From: Deltaproteobacteria bacterium
GTDB taxonomy: Bacteria; Desulfobacterota; Desulfuromonadia; Desulfuromonadales; Geopsychrobacteraceae
DNA length: 14,643 bases
NCBI GenBank assembly: GCA_009993495.1
Contig: JAACTI010000029.1
Location: forward strand, 1-14,643
Reading direction: 5' to 3'
Positions within the stretch are counted from its first letter, which is position 1, and each line of letters opens with the position of its first letter. Of the stretch, positions 1-6,814 are shown piece after piece. The notes beneath the pieces were generated by a model. It searched no databases and had not been told where the DNA came from. It saw only the letters and a list, made by a program, of their open reading frames with translations. Made by a program: the position numbers and the translations under genes.

Positions 1-75
1 GAGCCCCTGACCCTTTCCCTGCTAACCGGCGGTGCCCTGGTGGTCTGCGGTTCCTACCTGGCCAACAGTAAGTGA
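1..75 (+). CDS. C-terminal end of an EamA/DMT-family permease (5' partial)
   Basis: Frame 1 is open from the first base and encodes 24 residues ending in GGALVVCGSYLANSK, then TGA at 73-75. A small-residue-rich hydrophobic helix closing with a short polar tail of the type G-x-Y-L-x-N is how the tenth helix of EamA (drug/metabolite transporter) proteins usually ends; the preceding EPLTLSLLTGG fits the re-entrant 'E-P-x-t' stretch before that helix. Such proteins are inner-membrane exporters of amino acids or metabolites with ten helices; the substrate cannot be told from this fragment. Only the tail is in the window, so the assignment rests on about 24 residues. It could be another small-residue-rich permease. 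Confidence 0.6.
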   Translation, partial: EPLTLSLLTGGALVVCGSYLANSK

Positions 76-138
76 TTTCGAGGGTGGTCACTGCACGCAA
101 ATAACGGCTACAGCCTCATTCCAGCAGGTTTTTCAGGG

Positions 139-381
139 TTGAAAATCTGGATCGCCGACAAAGAAATATTAACCACCCGGCTTGAAGCCTATGAAAAGAA
201 CCAATATGCCATACCGTCACCTGATCCGGTCGAAACAATCAAGTACGGGATGGAGAGCGGCATCACCAGGCAGGATTTAGAGACTTTACTGGGGAACCGT
301 GCCGAAGTTTCGGGAATCTTCAACCACAAGCGCGGGCTCACGTTGACCATGATCCCCAATCTCCACGACGAGCTCGCCTAA
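139..381 (+). pseudogene. Truncated HigA-type antitoxin (HTH/XRE) remnant
   Basis: The 80 residues carry the core of HigA-family antitoxins: an LEAYEKNQYAIPSPDPVE linker (cf. 'LVEAYExxHYPIxxPDPIEAI'), then the helix-turn-helix stretch GITRQDLETLLGNRAEVSGI followed by FNHKRGLTLTMI and LHDELA. In the family the DNA-binding antitoxin neutralises a HigB RNase toxin and represses its own operon. Here the usual 35-40 residue N-terminal part is missing: the frame opens directly after the TGA of the preceding permease gene with unrelated sequence, and the only start is a TTG at 139 without a clear ribosome binding site. It also stops right after LHDELA, before the family's usual short tail. No HigB toxin gene lies beside it. 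I infer a decayed, toxin-less remnant rather than a working antitoxin, although a short HTH protein cannot be excluded. Confidence 0.6.
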
Positions 382-424
382 ACGAACACCAAAGATAACA
401 CCGGCCCCATTATGATATAGACAA

Positions 425-724
425 TCAGCCTTCGAGACCCTGCCGATCAAGTGACTCCACCTCCGAACGGCCAAGCCAATAGCAGGCGAGCGGTGCCGGA
501 ATTTTCAACGCCTTAATGTCCTCGGTGGTGGAAAGGGGCAAGATCCCGAAGTCGGCGGCGTCTTTAGTGATAACATAACTGCGGCTGACGTTTCGCTCAT
601 GGCAAAACTGGATCAATCCTTTCAAGTCTAAGGTTGAAACATTTTTCCCGCGATATTTAACCTCGAAAGGAACCAATCGTCTTCCCTTGCGTATCCTGTC
701 AGATATCTTGTCTTTGTCCATCAT
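425..724 (-). pseudogene. C-terminal remnant of an AAA ATPase with DUF4143 domain
   Basis: The 99-residue frame reads RRLVPFEVKYRGKN, then DLKGLIQFCHERNVSRSYVI and KIPAPLACYWLGRSEVES. This matches the nuclease-like C-terminal end of the large family of 'ATP-binding proteins' (AAA domain plus DUF4143), where a (V/L)VPFEVKYR strand holds the E-x-K motif and the chain ends near P-A-P-L-x-C-Y-W-L-G. Full proteins are about 400-470 residues; here the AAA part with Walker motifs and most of DUF4143 are absent. An in-frame TGA lies only six codons before the first ATG. The 240 bases upstream on this strand (725-964) are not recognisable in any frame. I therefore call it a gene fragment. Members are often found near toxin-antitoxin or other accessory genes, in keeping with the HigA remnant next door. 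Confidence 0.62.
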
Positions 725-972
725 TTTTCTCGGCCACGCTCAGTCTCTTTTCAATTTCGTCGGCAAAGTAAGCCCCCCAAGTCAAATTGTCCACGGGTGA
801 CGGCACCAAGGATGACCGATCGCTCTTCCTCAGTAATCGTTTCGGTTCTGGATATTCGATAAGCACAACGCACTCGGCGGTAGTTGCGCCCAATGCCAGG
901 TAGAGCGAAACAAAATCGGAGCAATAAAAAAATCTGTTCCTTTCTCCTCTCTGAATGGGCCATCATGGTAGG

Positions 973-1058
973 TGGGAATTTCGCAGTCGGCCGTTTTCGC
1001 ACCGACACTTATGGCTGGACGGGATCGGCGCCGGCAGTCAAGAGAGCTGGTGATGCCG
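973..1058 (+). pseudogene. Broken partial copy of the 5' end of the gene at 1921
   Basis: These 86 bases align with 1939-2020, codons 7 to 33 of the helical-repeat protein gene: by eye about 67 of 82 aligned bases are equal, plus one four-base insertion (TCGG at 987-990). Both versions encode a peptide of the form RFRT-x-x-(Y/F)-GW-x-GSA-x-A-(V/I)-KR-x-G-(E/D)-A. In the left copy the insertion splits the frame: W-E-F-R-S before it, G-R-F-R-T-D after it, and TAA follows soon after (1064-1066). Nothing of the remaining 370 codons is present. It is therefore the relic of a second, related gene (a paralogue or an old duplication) lying just upstream of the dehalogenase gene. Confidence 0.7.
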
Positions 1059-1129
1059 AGCGGTAAGAGCAAGGTTAGAACCTCTCTCGCACAGAGAGCC
1101 AATAAACCAGCCACTAAAAGGAGCAGACC

Positions 1130-1819
1130 ATGACCACCCTTGCATTTGATGTTTACGGAACCTTGATCGATACCCATGGTGTCCTGACTGCGCTCGAAGG
1201 ATTGGTAGGTGACCGGGCCAAGGCGTTTTCAAACAGCTGGCGCGACAAACAGCTGGAATATGCGTTTCGTCGCGGGCTGATGCAGAATTACCAGACTTTT
1301 GCCACCTGTACCCGTCAGGCCCTCGACTACAGCTGTGCCCTCTATGGCGTCGAGCTGGGGGACGAACAGAAGCAGGAGCTGCTGGCGATCTATCGGATTC
1401 TTCCGGCCTTTGACGATGTCCGTCTGGGACTTAATCAGTTAAAAGGCGCGGGATTCAGGCTCTTTGCTTTTTCCAATGGCGAACCCGAAGCGCTTGAGAG
1501 CCTGCTGGGCAACGCCGGTATCCGCGAGCTGTTCGAGGGGGTGGTCAGCGTCGATGACATTAAGTCATTCAAGCCTAACCCCGGTGTCTACAGTCATTTT
1601 TTGCGCCAATCGGGAGCAACGGGTAGCAACGCCTGGCTGATCTCCAGTAACCCCTTTGACGTTATCGGGGCAATTTCTGCGGGCATGAAATCGGCATGGG
1701 TCAAGCGTTCACCCGAAACGGTCTTCGACCCCTGGGGAATCGAACCGACGCTCACCGTTAGTAATTTGAACGAGTTGGCGGACAGAGCAACCGAGGTCAT
1801 GACTTCGAAGAAGACTTGA
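1130..1819 (+). CDS. Haloacid dehalogenase, type II (L-2-haloacid dehalogenase family)
   Basis: Soluble 229-residue HAD-superfamily hydrolase, the usual length for L-2-haloacid dehalogenases. Family members hydrolyse L-2-haloalkanoates to D-2-hydroxyacids through an aspartyl ester. All key positions can be matched: the nucleophile motif DVYGTLID (Asp7, Thr11), Arg38 in WRDKQLEY, the motif II Ser115-Asn116 in FAFSNGEP, Lys148 in SFKPNPGVY with Tyr154, and motif IV SSNPFDVIGA (Ser172, Asn174, Asp177). The C1-type helical cap lies between residues 15 and 95. The start is fixed by AAGGAG just upstream of ATG. A 6-bp stem (1082-1087 with 1093-1098) sits in the leader. The gene stands alone between a broken gene copy and an unrelated gene. 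Such enzymes are common in bacteria with no organohalide metabolism, so the physiological substrate may be another small phosphate-free or phosphorylated acid. Confidence 0.9.
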   Translation: MTTLAFDVYGTLIDTHGVLTALEGLVGDRAKAFSNSWRDKQLEYAFRRGLMQNYQTFATCTRQALDYSCALYGVELGDEQKQELLAIYRILPAFDDVRLGLNQLKGAGFRLFAFSNGEPEALESLLGNAGIRELFEGVVSVDDIKSFKPNPGVYSHFLRQSGATGSNAWLISSNPFDVIGAISAGMKSAWVKRSPETVFDPWGIEPTLTVSNLNELADRATEVMTSKKT

Positions 1820-1920
1820 ATCATGAACGCGATCTGGCGCTCGACGTATGCCGATGTTTTACGTTGCATTTTTTTTTGCTCTCTGCTTCAACAATTGCCA
1901 AGGTATCAGGAGTGTTCTGA

Positions 1921-3132
1921 ATGGTTCAGCAGGTTAAATGGGAATTCCGCAGCCGTTTTCGCACCAACGCTTTTGGCTGGCAGGGGTCAGCGCTGGCAAT
2001 CAAGAGGATTGGCGAGGCCGTAAAAGAAATCCGCAAGACAAAAGACCCGATCTTGCGCGCCGAAGGCGCTATCTTGTTGCTCGAACGCTTATGGCCGGCT
2101 CTCCAGCGGATTGATACTTCATCCGGATCATTGGGGACTGCGACCTGCAAAGCCGCGCATGAACTGGTGCAATTCATCGTCGATGCCCCGTGCACCGACC
2201 AAGTTCGGGAAAAATGGCTTGAGAAACTCTGGCAGGCAATGGAAGAAGATGGGGTGGATTACTTGTCCGAAGTCAGCGAACGCTGGGGAGAATTATGCGT
2301 ATCCCGCAGCCTTGCTTCCCGCTGGGCGGATGATCTACGCACTACGCTTGAACTCTCCTGGAAGCATGGGGGGTATTTTCGCGGTGGTCCAGCGTGTCTT
2401 TCCTGCCTGCTCAAGGCGCAGCGCTATGATGAGTTACTGTGGTTAATTGATAAAGCCCCGTATATTTCGTGGTTCTACCGTAAATATGGCGTCGGGGCAT
2501 TGGCCGCACTCGGGAAAACAGAAGGAGCAATCCAATATGCTGAAGCATCAAAAGGACTGAATGACGGATCTTCGGCCATTGCTTCAGCATGTGAAAGGAT
2601 TCTACTCGATGCTGGTCAGCACGAAGAAGCCTACCGACGATTTGCTTTTTCTGCCACCCTGGCCACTACCAACCTGGCTCGATTTCGGGCTCTGGCAAAA
2701 AAATATCCGCAAAAAGATTCCGAAAAAATTCTCCAGGATTTGATTGCCAGCACGCCGGGAGAAGAAGGCAAGTGGTTTGCTACCGCCAAGAGCCTGGCGT
2801 ATTTTGAGCTTGCAGCCACTCTGGCCGACGAATCTCCGGTAAATATTGAGACTTTGAACCGTGCAGCAAGGGACTTTGTTGAAAAAAATCCAGCTTTCGC
2901 CCTTGATGTGGCATTGGCTTCACTGAAATGGCTTGCGGCCGGTCAGTTTTATGAGATCACGGGTCTCGATGTGTATAATTCGGTTCGCTATGCTCTTGAT
3001 GCTTCGGAAAGAGTTGGGTGCCGTGAAAAATCCATACAGCGAATAGAATCCCTGGTAAATACTCAGAATACGGACGATTTCGTCCAAGAGCAAATACTTA
3101 CGTCTCTTAACCGTTTAAGGAAAAACGGTTGA
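1921..3132 (+). CDS. Uncharacterised helical-repeat (TPR-like) protein
   Basis: A 403-residue soluble protein with no signal peptide or membrane helix. After a basic, aromatic N-terminus (WEFRSRFRTNAFGW, residues 7-20) it is almost wholly made of short helices with TPR/HEAT-like spacing: AEGAILLLERLWPAL (48-61), runs such as EEAYRRFAFSATLATTNLAR and RALAKKYPQ, and TPGEEGKWFATAKSLAYFEL in the second half. I recall conserved hypothetical proteins with the same architecture (N-terminal (W)EF-x-SRFRRxAFGW, central TPGEEGKWFAAAK, late RAARDFxxKxPAFA) but know no function for them. A superhelical scaffold for protein binding is the natural inference. Start: ATG preceded by AGGAG eight bases upstream. 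The gene begins about 100 bases after the dehalogenase gene. Its 5' end is echoed as a broken copy at 973-1058. No catalytic motif was seen. Confidence 0.75.
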   Translation: MVQQVKWEFRSRFRTNAFGWQGSALAIKRIGEAVKEIRKTKDPILRAEGAILLLERLWPALQRIDTSSGSLGTATCKAAHELVQFIVDAPCTDQVREKWLEKLWQAMEEDGVDYLSEVSERWGELCVSRSLASRWADDLRTTLELSWKHGGYFRGGPACLSCLLKAQRYDELLWLIDKAPYISWFYRKYGVGALAALGKTEGAIQYAEASKGLNDGSSAIASACERILLDAGQHEEAYRRFAFSATLATTNLARFRALAKKYPQKDSEKILQDLIASTPGEEGKWFATAKSLAYFELAATLADESPVNIETLNRAARDFVEKNPAFALDVALASLKWLAAGQFYEITGLDVYNSVRYALDASERVGCREKSIQRIESLVNTQNTDDFVQEQILTSLNRLRKNG

Positions 3133-3297
3133 ATCCTGTGAGCGACACGTATCTCATCAAGACCGAACATGCCATGCAAGTCGCCGAGGATCGTCTTTCA
3201 GGTGCGCGAACTATCTAACCGGTTTATCTGGCAGAAAAAATAGACCTGGGTTAGAATGAATCCGTCGTTCACCTTTTTCCCAATGGAGCAATAAAAA

Positions 3298-4011
3298 ATG
3301 TTCGAACCAAGACCAACCGTAGCCGCCAGCCAAAACACCATCCAGGGGGTCACTGAGACCAGTCAGTTTCTGCCTAAGGTTTACGGCTGGATGACCGCCG
3401 GGCTGGCCCTGACTGCGATAGTCGCCGCCCTGACTCTTTCGAGTCCGCAGTTCATGAACCTCATTTTTGGTAACAAGCTGATATTTTATGGCTTAATTTT
3501 CGGCGAATTGGGGCTGGTTATCGCCCTGTCGGCCGCCATCAACAAAATTAGTTCAACCACCGCAACCCTTCTGTTTCTGGGCTATTCCGCCCTGAACGGT
3601 GTGACCTTTGCGTCAATTTTTCTGCTTTACACCAGCAGTTCCATCGCCAGCACCTTTTTTGTGGCCGCGGGCACCTTTGCGGCTATGAGTATTTTCGGCA
3701 CCGTCACCAAGCGCGATCTGACCTCTTGGGGCAGTTTCTTTTTCATGGGCCTGGTCGGGATTATCATTGCCTCGGTGGTCAATATTTTCCTGCAGAATGA
3801 GATGATTTACTGGATTATCAGCTATGTCGGCGTCTTTGTTTTCGTCGGCCTGACCGCTTACGACACCCAGAAACTCAAGCGCATTGGCGAGGCCGGCTTC
3901 GACAACGAGGAGAGCCGTAAAAAAGCCTCAATTCTCGGCGCCTTAACCCTGTACCTCGATTTCATCAACCTGTTTCTCATGCTGCTGCGTGTCATGGGCA
4001 ATCGGCGCTGA
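3298..4011 (+). CDS. Bax inhibitor-1/YccA family inner-membrane protein
   Basis: The 237-residue chain has seven hydrophobic segments after a 25-residue polar N-terminus, the fold of the TMBIM/BI-1 family. Diagnostic stretches are YGWMTAGLALTA (29-40), GYSALNGVTFASIF (95-108) and GTVTKRDLTSWGSF (134-147). The last is followed by the final helices with TAYDTQKLKR (Asp189) and TLYLDFINLFLMLLRVMG (Asp221). Asp189 and Asp221 are the best candidates for the aspartate pair that in Bacillus YetJ senses pH and gates a Ca2+ leak. Bacterial homologues (YccA, YbhL) also modulate FtsH protease. Length and the charged C-terminus (GNRR) are normal. GGAG precedes the ATG by about nine bases; transcription ends at the strong hairpin downstream. 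Function beyond the family level cannot be told from sequence. Confidence 0.93.
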   Translation: MFEPRPTVAASQNTIQGVTETSQFLPKVYGWMTAGLALTAIVAALTLSSPQFMNLIFGNKLIFYGLIFGELGLVIALSAAINKISSTTATLLFLGYSALNGVTFASIFLLYTSSSIASTFFVAAGTFAAMSIFGTVTKRDLTSWGSFFFMGLVGIIIASVVNIFLQNEMIYWIISYVGVFVFVGLTAYDTQKLKRIGEAGFDNEESRKKASILGALTLYLDFINLFLMLLRVMGNRR

Positions 4012-4038
4012 TACGACATCCCCTGCCAGAACAGCACA

Positions 4039-4083
4039 CTAAAAAACCGCCCCCCGATGAGACATCCGGGGGCGGTTTTTTAG
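4039..4083. terminator. Bidirectional rho-independent terminator
   Basis: A near-perfect inverted repeat: CTAAAAAACCGCCCCC on the left and GGGGGCGGTTTTTTAG on the right, with an inner GATG/CATC stem, one C-C mismatch and an AGA loop. Six A residues precede and six T residues follow the GC-rich stem, so it can stop transcripts from either side. It sits between the converging Bax inhibitor-1 gene (ends 4011) and lhgO (ends 4117), where a shared terminator is expected. Confidence 0.93.
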
Positions 4084-4116
4084 TGGAACTCCCATCTTCG
4101 ACGGCGGACACAGCCT

Positions 4117-5325
4117 TTAACCTTGCCGCTGTTCGACCTTGTCACAAATATAAGCACCTATGGGCAGGGCCGAGGTTGCTGCTGGTGAAGGGGCATTACA
4201 CACGTGCAGGCTGCGGGGGCTTTCGGCAAAGAGAAAATCCTGCACCAGACTGCCATCTGTCATAACCGCCTGAGCACGAATACCTGCCGGATAAGGCCGC
4301 AAATCACTCAGCGCCAATTGTGGACAGTACTTGCGCACCTGTTCTAAATAGCCCCGTTTCCACAGGGAATTTTTCATTTCGATCAGCCCCGAGCCCAAAT
4401 TCTTGTGCATCACCTTCCAGAAACCGGCGTAACTTACATTTCCCCAACTGTCTTTCAAGGAAAAATTCACCCGCCCATAGCCCTCGCGTTTCCATCCCAC
4501 CACCGCATTGGGTCCAACAGTCACACTGCCATCGATCATGCGCGTCAGATGCACCCCCAGAAAAGGCAGGGCGGGATCAGGCACCGGATAAATCAGATGA
4601 CTGACGATTTGATTGTAATTCTGTGGCAGCTGGTAATATTCCCCACGAAAAGGCACAATGCGAAAATCGGCGGAAATCCCCAACATCGCCAGCACCCGGT
4701 CGGCCATCAGCCCAGCGCAGCTGATGAGAAATTGACTGCGCAAGCGCTCGCCGCCGCACACAGCTTCGATGAACCCTGGCTGCTCATAAAGAGCGTCAAC
4801 CTGAATGGAAAAGCGCACCTCTCCGCCCAATCCGGTAAATTTTTCCAGTAAGGCTGCTGTCACCTTGCGGTAATCGACAATTCCGGTTGCCGGCACTCGC
4901 AAGGCCGCCACGCCACGAATATTAGGTTCAAGAGTTTTGAGCTGCTGGCGCGATTGGGGGTGGACTTCAATCTGATTTTCATAACAGCGCTCAGTCAGAG
5001 CCTCTAAACCATCCCACTCCTTGGCATCCGTCGCCACCAGCAACTTGCCACAGCGCAGATAAGGAATGTTGCAGCGCTCGCACAGATCAATCGTCGCCTG
5101 AGCCCCTTCGCGACAAAATCGCGCCTTGAGGCTGCCGGGGGCATAATAAACCCCGGCATGAATCACGCCGCTGTTGTGTCCGGTCTGATGATAAGCGGCC
5201 GAGACCTCTTTTTCCAGCAGCAGCACTCGCGCCGCCGGAAAGCGCTGCTTAAGCTGCAACGCAGTCGATGCGCCGACAATTCCACCGCCAACTAATAAAT
5301 AATCATAGGGAATCTCTTGCGTCAT
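4117..5325 (-). CDS. lhgO: L-2-hydroxyglutarate oxidase/dehydrogenase (FAD-dependent)
   Basis: A 402-residue FAD flavoprotein that oxidises L-2-hydroxyglutarate to 2-oxoglutarate; in E. coli (LhgO/LhgD, formerly YgaF, 422 residues) the electrons go to membrane quinones, following glutarate breakdown or repairing side-products of malate dehydrogenase. The N-terminal Rossmann motif VGGGIVGAS (12-20) is followed by LLLEKE, then the family signature HQTGHNSGVIHAGVYY (46-61) and PGSLKARFC. Further matches include PFRGEYYQL, LIYPVPDPALPFLGVHLTRM, GSVTVGPNAV, EMKNSL, PAGIRAQAV and CNAPSPAATSALPIGA near the end, all typical of LhgO. The E. coli C-terminal extension is missing, which is usual in other bacteria. 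I chose the ATG at 5325 because GAGGTG lies five bases before it; an ATG six codons earlier overlaps that site. No glutarate hydroxylase (glaH) is visible, so a metabolite-repair role is likely. Confidence 0.95.
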   Translation of the reverse strand: MTQEIPYDYLLVGGGIVGASTALQLKQRFPAARVLLLEKEVSAAYHQTGHNSGVIHAGVYYAPGSLKARFCREGAQATIDLCERCNIPYLRCGKLLVATDAKEWDGLEALTERCYENQIEVHPQSRQQLKTLEPNIRGVAALRVPATGIVDYRKVTAALLEKFTGLGGEVRFSIQVDALYEQPGFIEAVCGGERLRSQFLISCAGLMADRVLAMLGISADFRIVPFRGEYYQLPQNYNQIVSHLIYPVPDPALPFLGVHLTRMIDGSVTVGPNAVVGWKREGYGRVNFSLKDSWGNVSYAGFWKVMHKNLGSGLIEMKNSLWKRGYLEQVRKYCPQLALSDLRPYPAGIRAQAVMTDGSLVQDFLFAESPRSLHVCNAPSPAATSALPIGAYICDKVEQRQG

Positions 5326-5640
5326 GGCGCACCTCTTTATCAATTATCCCCGACCTGACACATTGTACAATCAATAACCAAATTCAGACAACGTCAGCCC
5401 TTTTTCCACCAGGGTGGGAGATGTTGCGGCTTTATTGCTTTGGCGGCATATCGACTCATCGAAAAAGGGCATCATTTCTACCGATAGCGGCCTCGCCCTT
5501 CGGCAGGGCACGACTGACCGAGGCTTCGCCGCTCAATCCCTCGAATCGCCACATGATGTAAGGGTTCTGGAACGTCTAGTCTCGTTGTTCGTGGCATGGG
5601 GCGATAATCACAACGGGGTTGCCACACGTCAAGTTACTTT

Positions 5641-5664
5641 TCGCGGCTGAAAGCCGCTCCCACA
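5641..5664 (-). repeat. REP-like palindrome (GTGG-headed)
   Basis: Read on the minus strand this is TGTGGGAGCGGCTTTCAGCC followed by GCGA: a GTGG head followed by a hairpin with stem GCGGCT/AGCCGC and a three-base loop. This matches the widespread REP pattern 'TGTRGGAGCGGCTT-CAGCCGCGA' seen in many proteobacterial genomes, where a REP-associated tyrosine transposase (RAYT) moves such hairpins. Only one copy was found in the window and no RAYT gene. Its position between genes is typical of REPs. Confidence 0.6.
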
Positions 5665-5922
5665 AAAAAATGCTGAACCATAACCGGAAAAATCAGCGCA
5701 GCGCCGTTACCGTTTAGCCCGTGTGAGCACAGCGAGCCTGGGCCTGTCGCTTTTCGTGCCACGCTAGCAGCGCCGATTGTTGATTCGCAGTTAATAACCG
5801 GCTGGCAATAAAGCCACCAAGTTCAATTACCAACCTGACCCCTGGTTCGGTTTCCAGCATGGCGGCATGGGCCAAGTGGACACGAGTTATCAGTGGCCCT
5901 TGGGATCCAATGGGAGGGGCAG

Positions 5923-5958
5923 GAGGATGAGGATGAGGATGAGGATGAGGATGGGGAT
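5923..5958 (+). repeat. GAGGAT hexanucleotide microsatellite, six units
   Basis: Five perfect GAGGAT units (5923-5952) are followed by one variant unit GGGGAT (5953-5958). The run is flanked by purine-rich GGGAGGGGCAG on the left and GGGCGGCGATAG on the right, so one strand is nearly all purine from about 5911 to 5960. It lies in no supported gene. Slippage would change spacing in steps of six bases. Confidence 0.9.
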
Positions 5959-6005
5959 GGGCGGCGATAGTTTTTTCGCTTTCGCGTAAATTTTAAAAAG
6001 AGTCA

Positions 6006-6039
6006 ACGGATCACGGCAAAAATTGTGATCCGTTTTTTT
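6006..6039. terminator. Rho-independent terminator hairpin
   Basis: ACGGATCAC (6006-6014) pairs perfectly with GTGATCCGT (6025-6033) around a ten-base loop, and seven T residues follow (6033-6039), the classic form for plus-strand transcripts. On the minus strand the stem is followed five bases later by TTTTT, so it may also end the minus-strand gene whose stop lies at 6116. No plus-strand gene is recognised upstream of it, which suggests either this second use or a lost gene or unseen small RNA upstream. Confidence 0.75.
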
Positions 6040-6115
6040 GCCTAAGAAAACCCCTAGACCCCCACGGTGAAGAGAATCGAGTCGCATCCTAAGCAGGACA
6101 TAAAGTGTCCCAGCC

Positions 6116-6814
6116 TTAGCGCAATACCACATCTGGTTCGTTCAGCGGCGAAGACAGTTCGACTTCAATCTTCGGGGTGCCGGGCAGACCGCCGGGGCCC
6201 TGGTAGCGCAAAAACAGGTGATCTTCTGCGCGGAACCAGTAATTTGCTTTCCAGAAGGGGGCCGCCAGCCCGCTCAGGCGCAACTCCAGCTTCTGGGCCC
6301 TGACCGGCAGGCCCTGAATCAAAAGTTCTTCAAAACCTTGCTTCTCTGCCCTGAGTTTGTGGACATCGAGGGTGTCCGGGCGCACGAACCAGAACCTGAT
6401 CTGCTTGTCCTCGCTGGCGAGAAACGGGCGGAAGGAAATCGACATGGTTTGAAACCAGGGGGCTTCATCGATGCGTTTCTCATCCTCGATGCGCTCCCCC
6501 TTGAACCTTCCTTTCAGTCTTAACCGCTCGCCCTGTCGTTCTATCCGCAGGTGGGTGTTTTTTTCCGGATCACTGATCTGCCATGCCCGCGTGGCCAGGT
6601 TGGCGCCCATCTCGGTTTCATCTATCTCACTGCCGATCTCAGAAACGATCCGCTCCGATTCACCGGCCAGCCGCTGCCAGGCTATGGTGGATATTTTGGT
6701 GCCGAAGGAGCGCTGATAAAGATGTTGTTCAAGCACCTCCGCCGCGGAGGACTGGCATGGACAAGAGAGGAAAAGGTGCAGCAGTAAACCACAAAAAAAA
6801 GCTGATTTGGACAT
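6116..6814 (-). CDS. Secreted protein of unknown function
   Basis: A 232-residue protein with a clear Sec signal peptide: MSKS, a hydrophobic core FFCGLLLHLFLSCPC, then QSSAAEV with likely cleavage after Ala24 or Ala25 (the LSC sequence is a poor lipobox because of the preceding Phe-Leu). The mature part is rich in beta-strands and charged residues. It includes EAPWFQTMSISFRPF (118-131), RFWFVRPDTLDVHKLRAEK (140-158) and WKANYWFRAEDHLFLRYQG (188-206). The alternation of 'what was measured, its square-shaped strands, then a Y-W-F-x-A-x-D-x-L-x-L-R-Y' ending recalls the DUF3108-like group of periplasmic proteins, but I cannot name the family firmly. It is probably periplasmic. It diverges from the AEC pseudogene across a 224-base gap and has no operon partner. 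A GTGAG motif precedes the ATG. Confidence 0.7.
   Translation of the reverse strand: MSKSAFFCGLLLHLFLSCPCQSSAAEVLEQHLYQRSFGTKISTIAWQRLAGESERIVSEIGSEIDETEMGANLATRAWQISDPEKNTHLRIERQGERLRLKGRFKGERIEDEKRIDEAPWFQTMSISFRPFLASEDKQIRFWFVRPDTLDVHKLRAEKQGFEELLIQGLPVRAQKLELRLSGLAAPFWKANYWFRAEDHLFLRYQGPGGLPGTPKIEVELSSPLNEPDVVLR

Larger units (their letters stand above)
5326..6115. other. Gene-poor 790-base stretch upstream of lhgO
   Basis: No frame here encodes anything I recognise; the longest frames (97 and 78 residues, 5268-5650) are uneven in composition, lack ribosome binding sites and overlap lhgO or one another. What the stretch does hold: a nested inverted repeat around 5486-5532 (GCGG..CCGC enclosing CCTCG..CGAGG and GCCC..GGGC), a GTGGCA/TGCCAC pair (5591-5596 with 5620-5625), a REP-like palindrome, a hexanucleotide microsatellite and a terminator hairpin, the last three listed separately. 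It presumably includes the lhgO promoter close to 5330-5400, but no convincing -35/-10 pair was found. It may contain old gene debris. Confidence 0.5.

Noticed and set aside
699..1177. Minus-strand frames of 64, 85 and 115 residues
   Set aside because: Mutually overlapping, no ribosome binding sites and no recognised domain; cannot be joined to the DUF4143 fragment.
3138..3218. GTG-started 26-codon frame just after the gene at 1921 (MSDTYLIKTEHAMQVAEDRL plus six residues)
   Set aside because: Reads like a protein piece and follows the previous stop by five bases, but has no good ribosome binding site, no recognised motif and is very short; could be debris or chance.
3229..3257. Possible promoter TGGCAG-N17-TAGAAT before the Bax inhibitor-1 gene
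   Set aside because: The -10 box is acceptable but the -35 box is poor; not enough to call.
5890..6132. 80-residue minus-strand frame with a Pro-Ile-Leu repeat
   Set aside because: The repeat is only the translation of the GAGGAT microsatellite, and the frame crosses the terminator hairpin.
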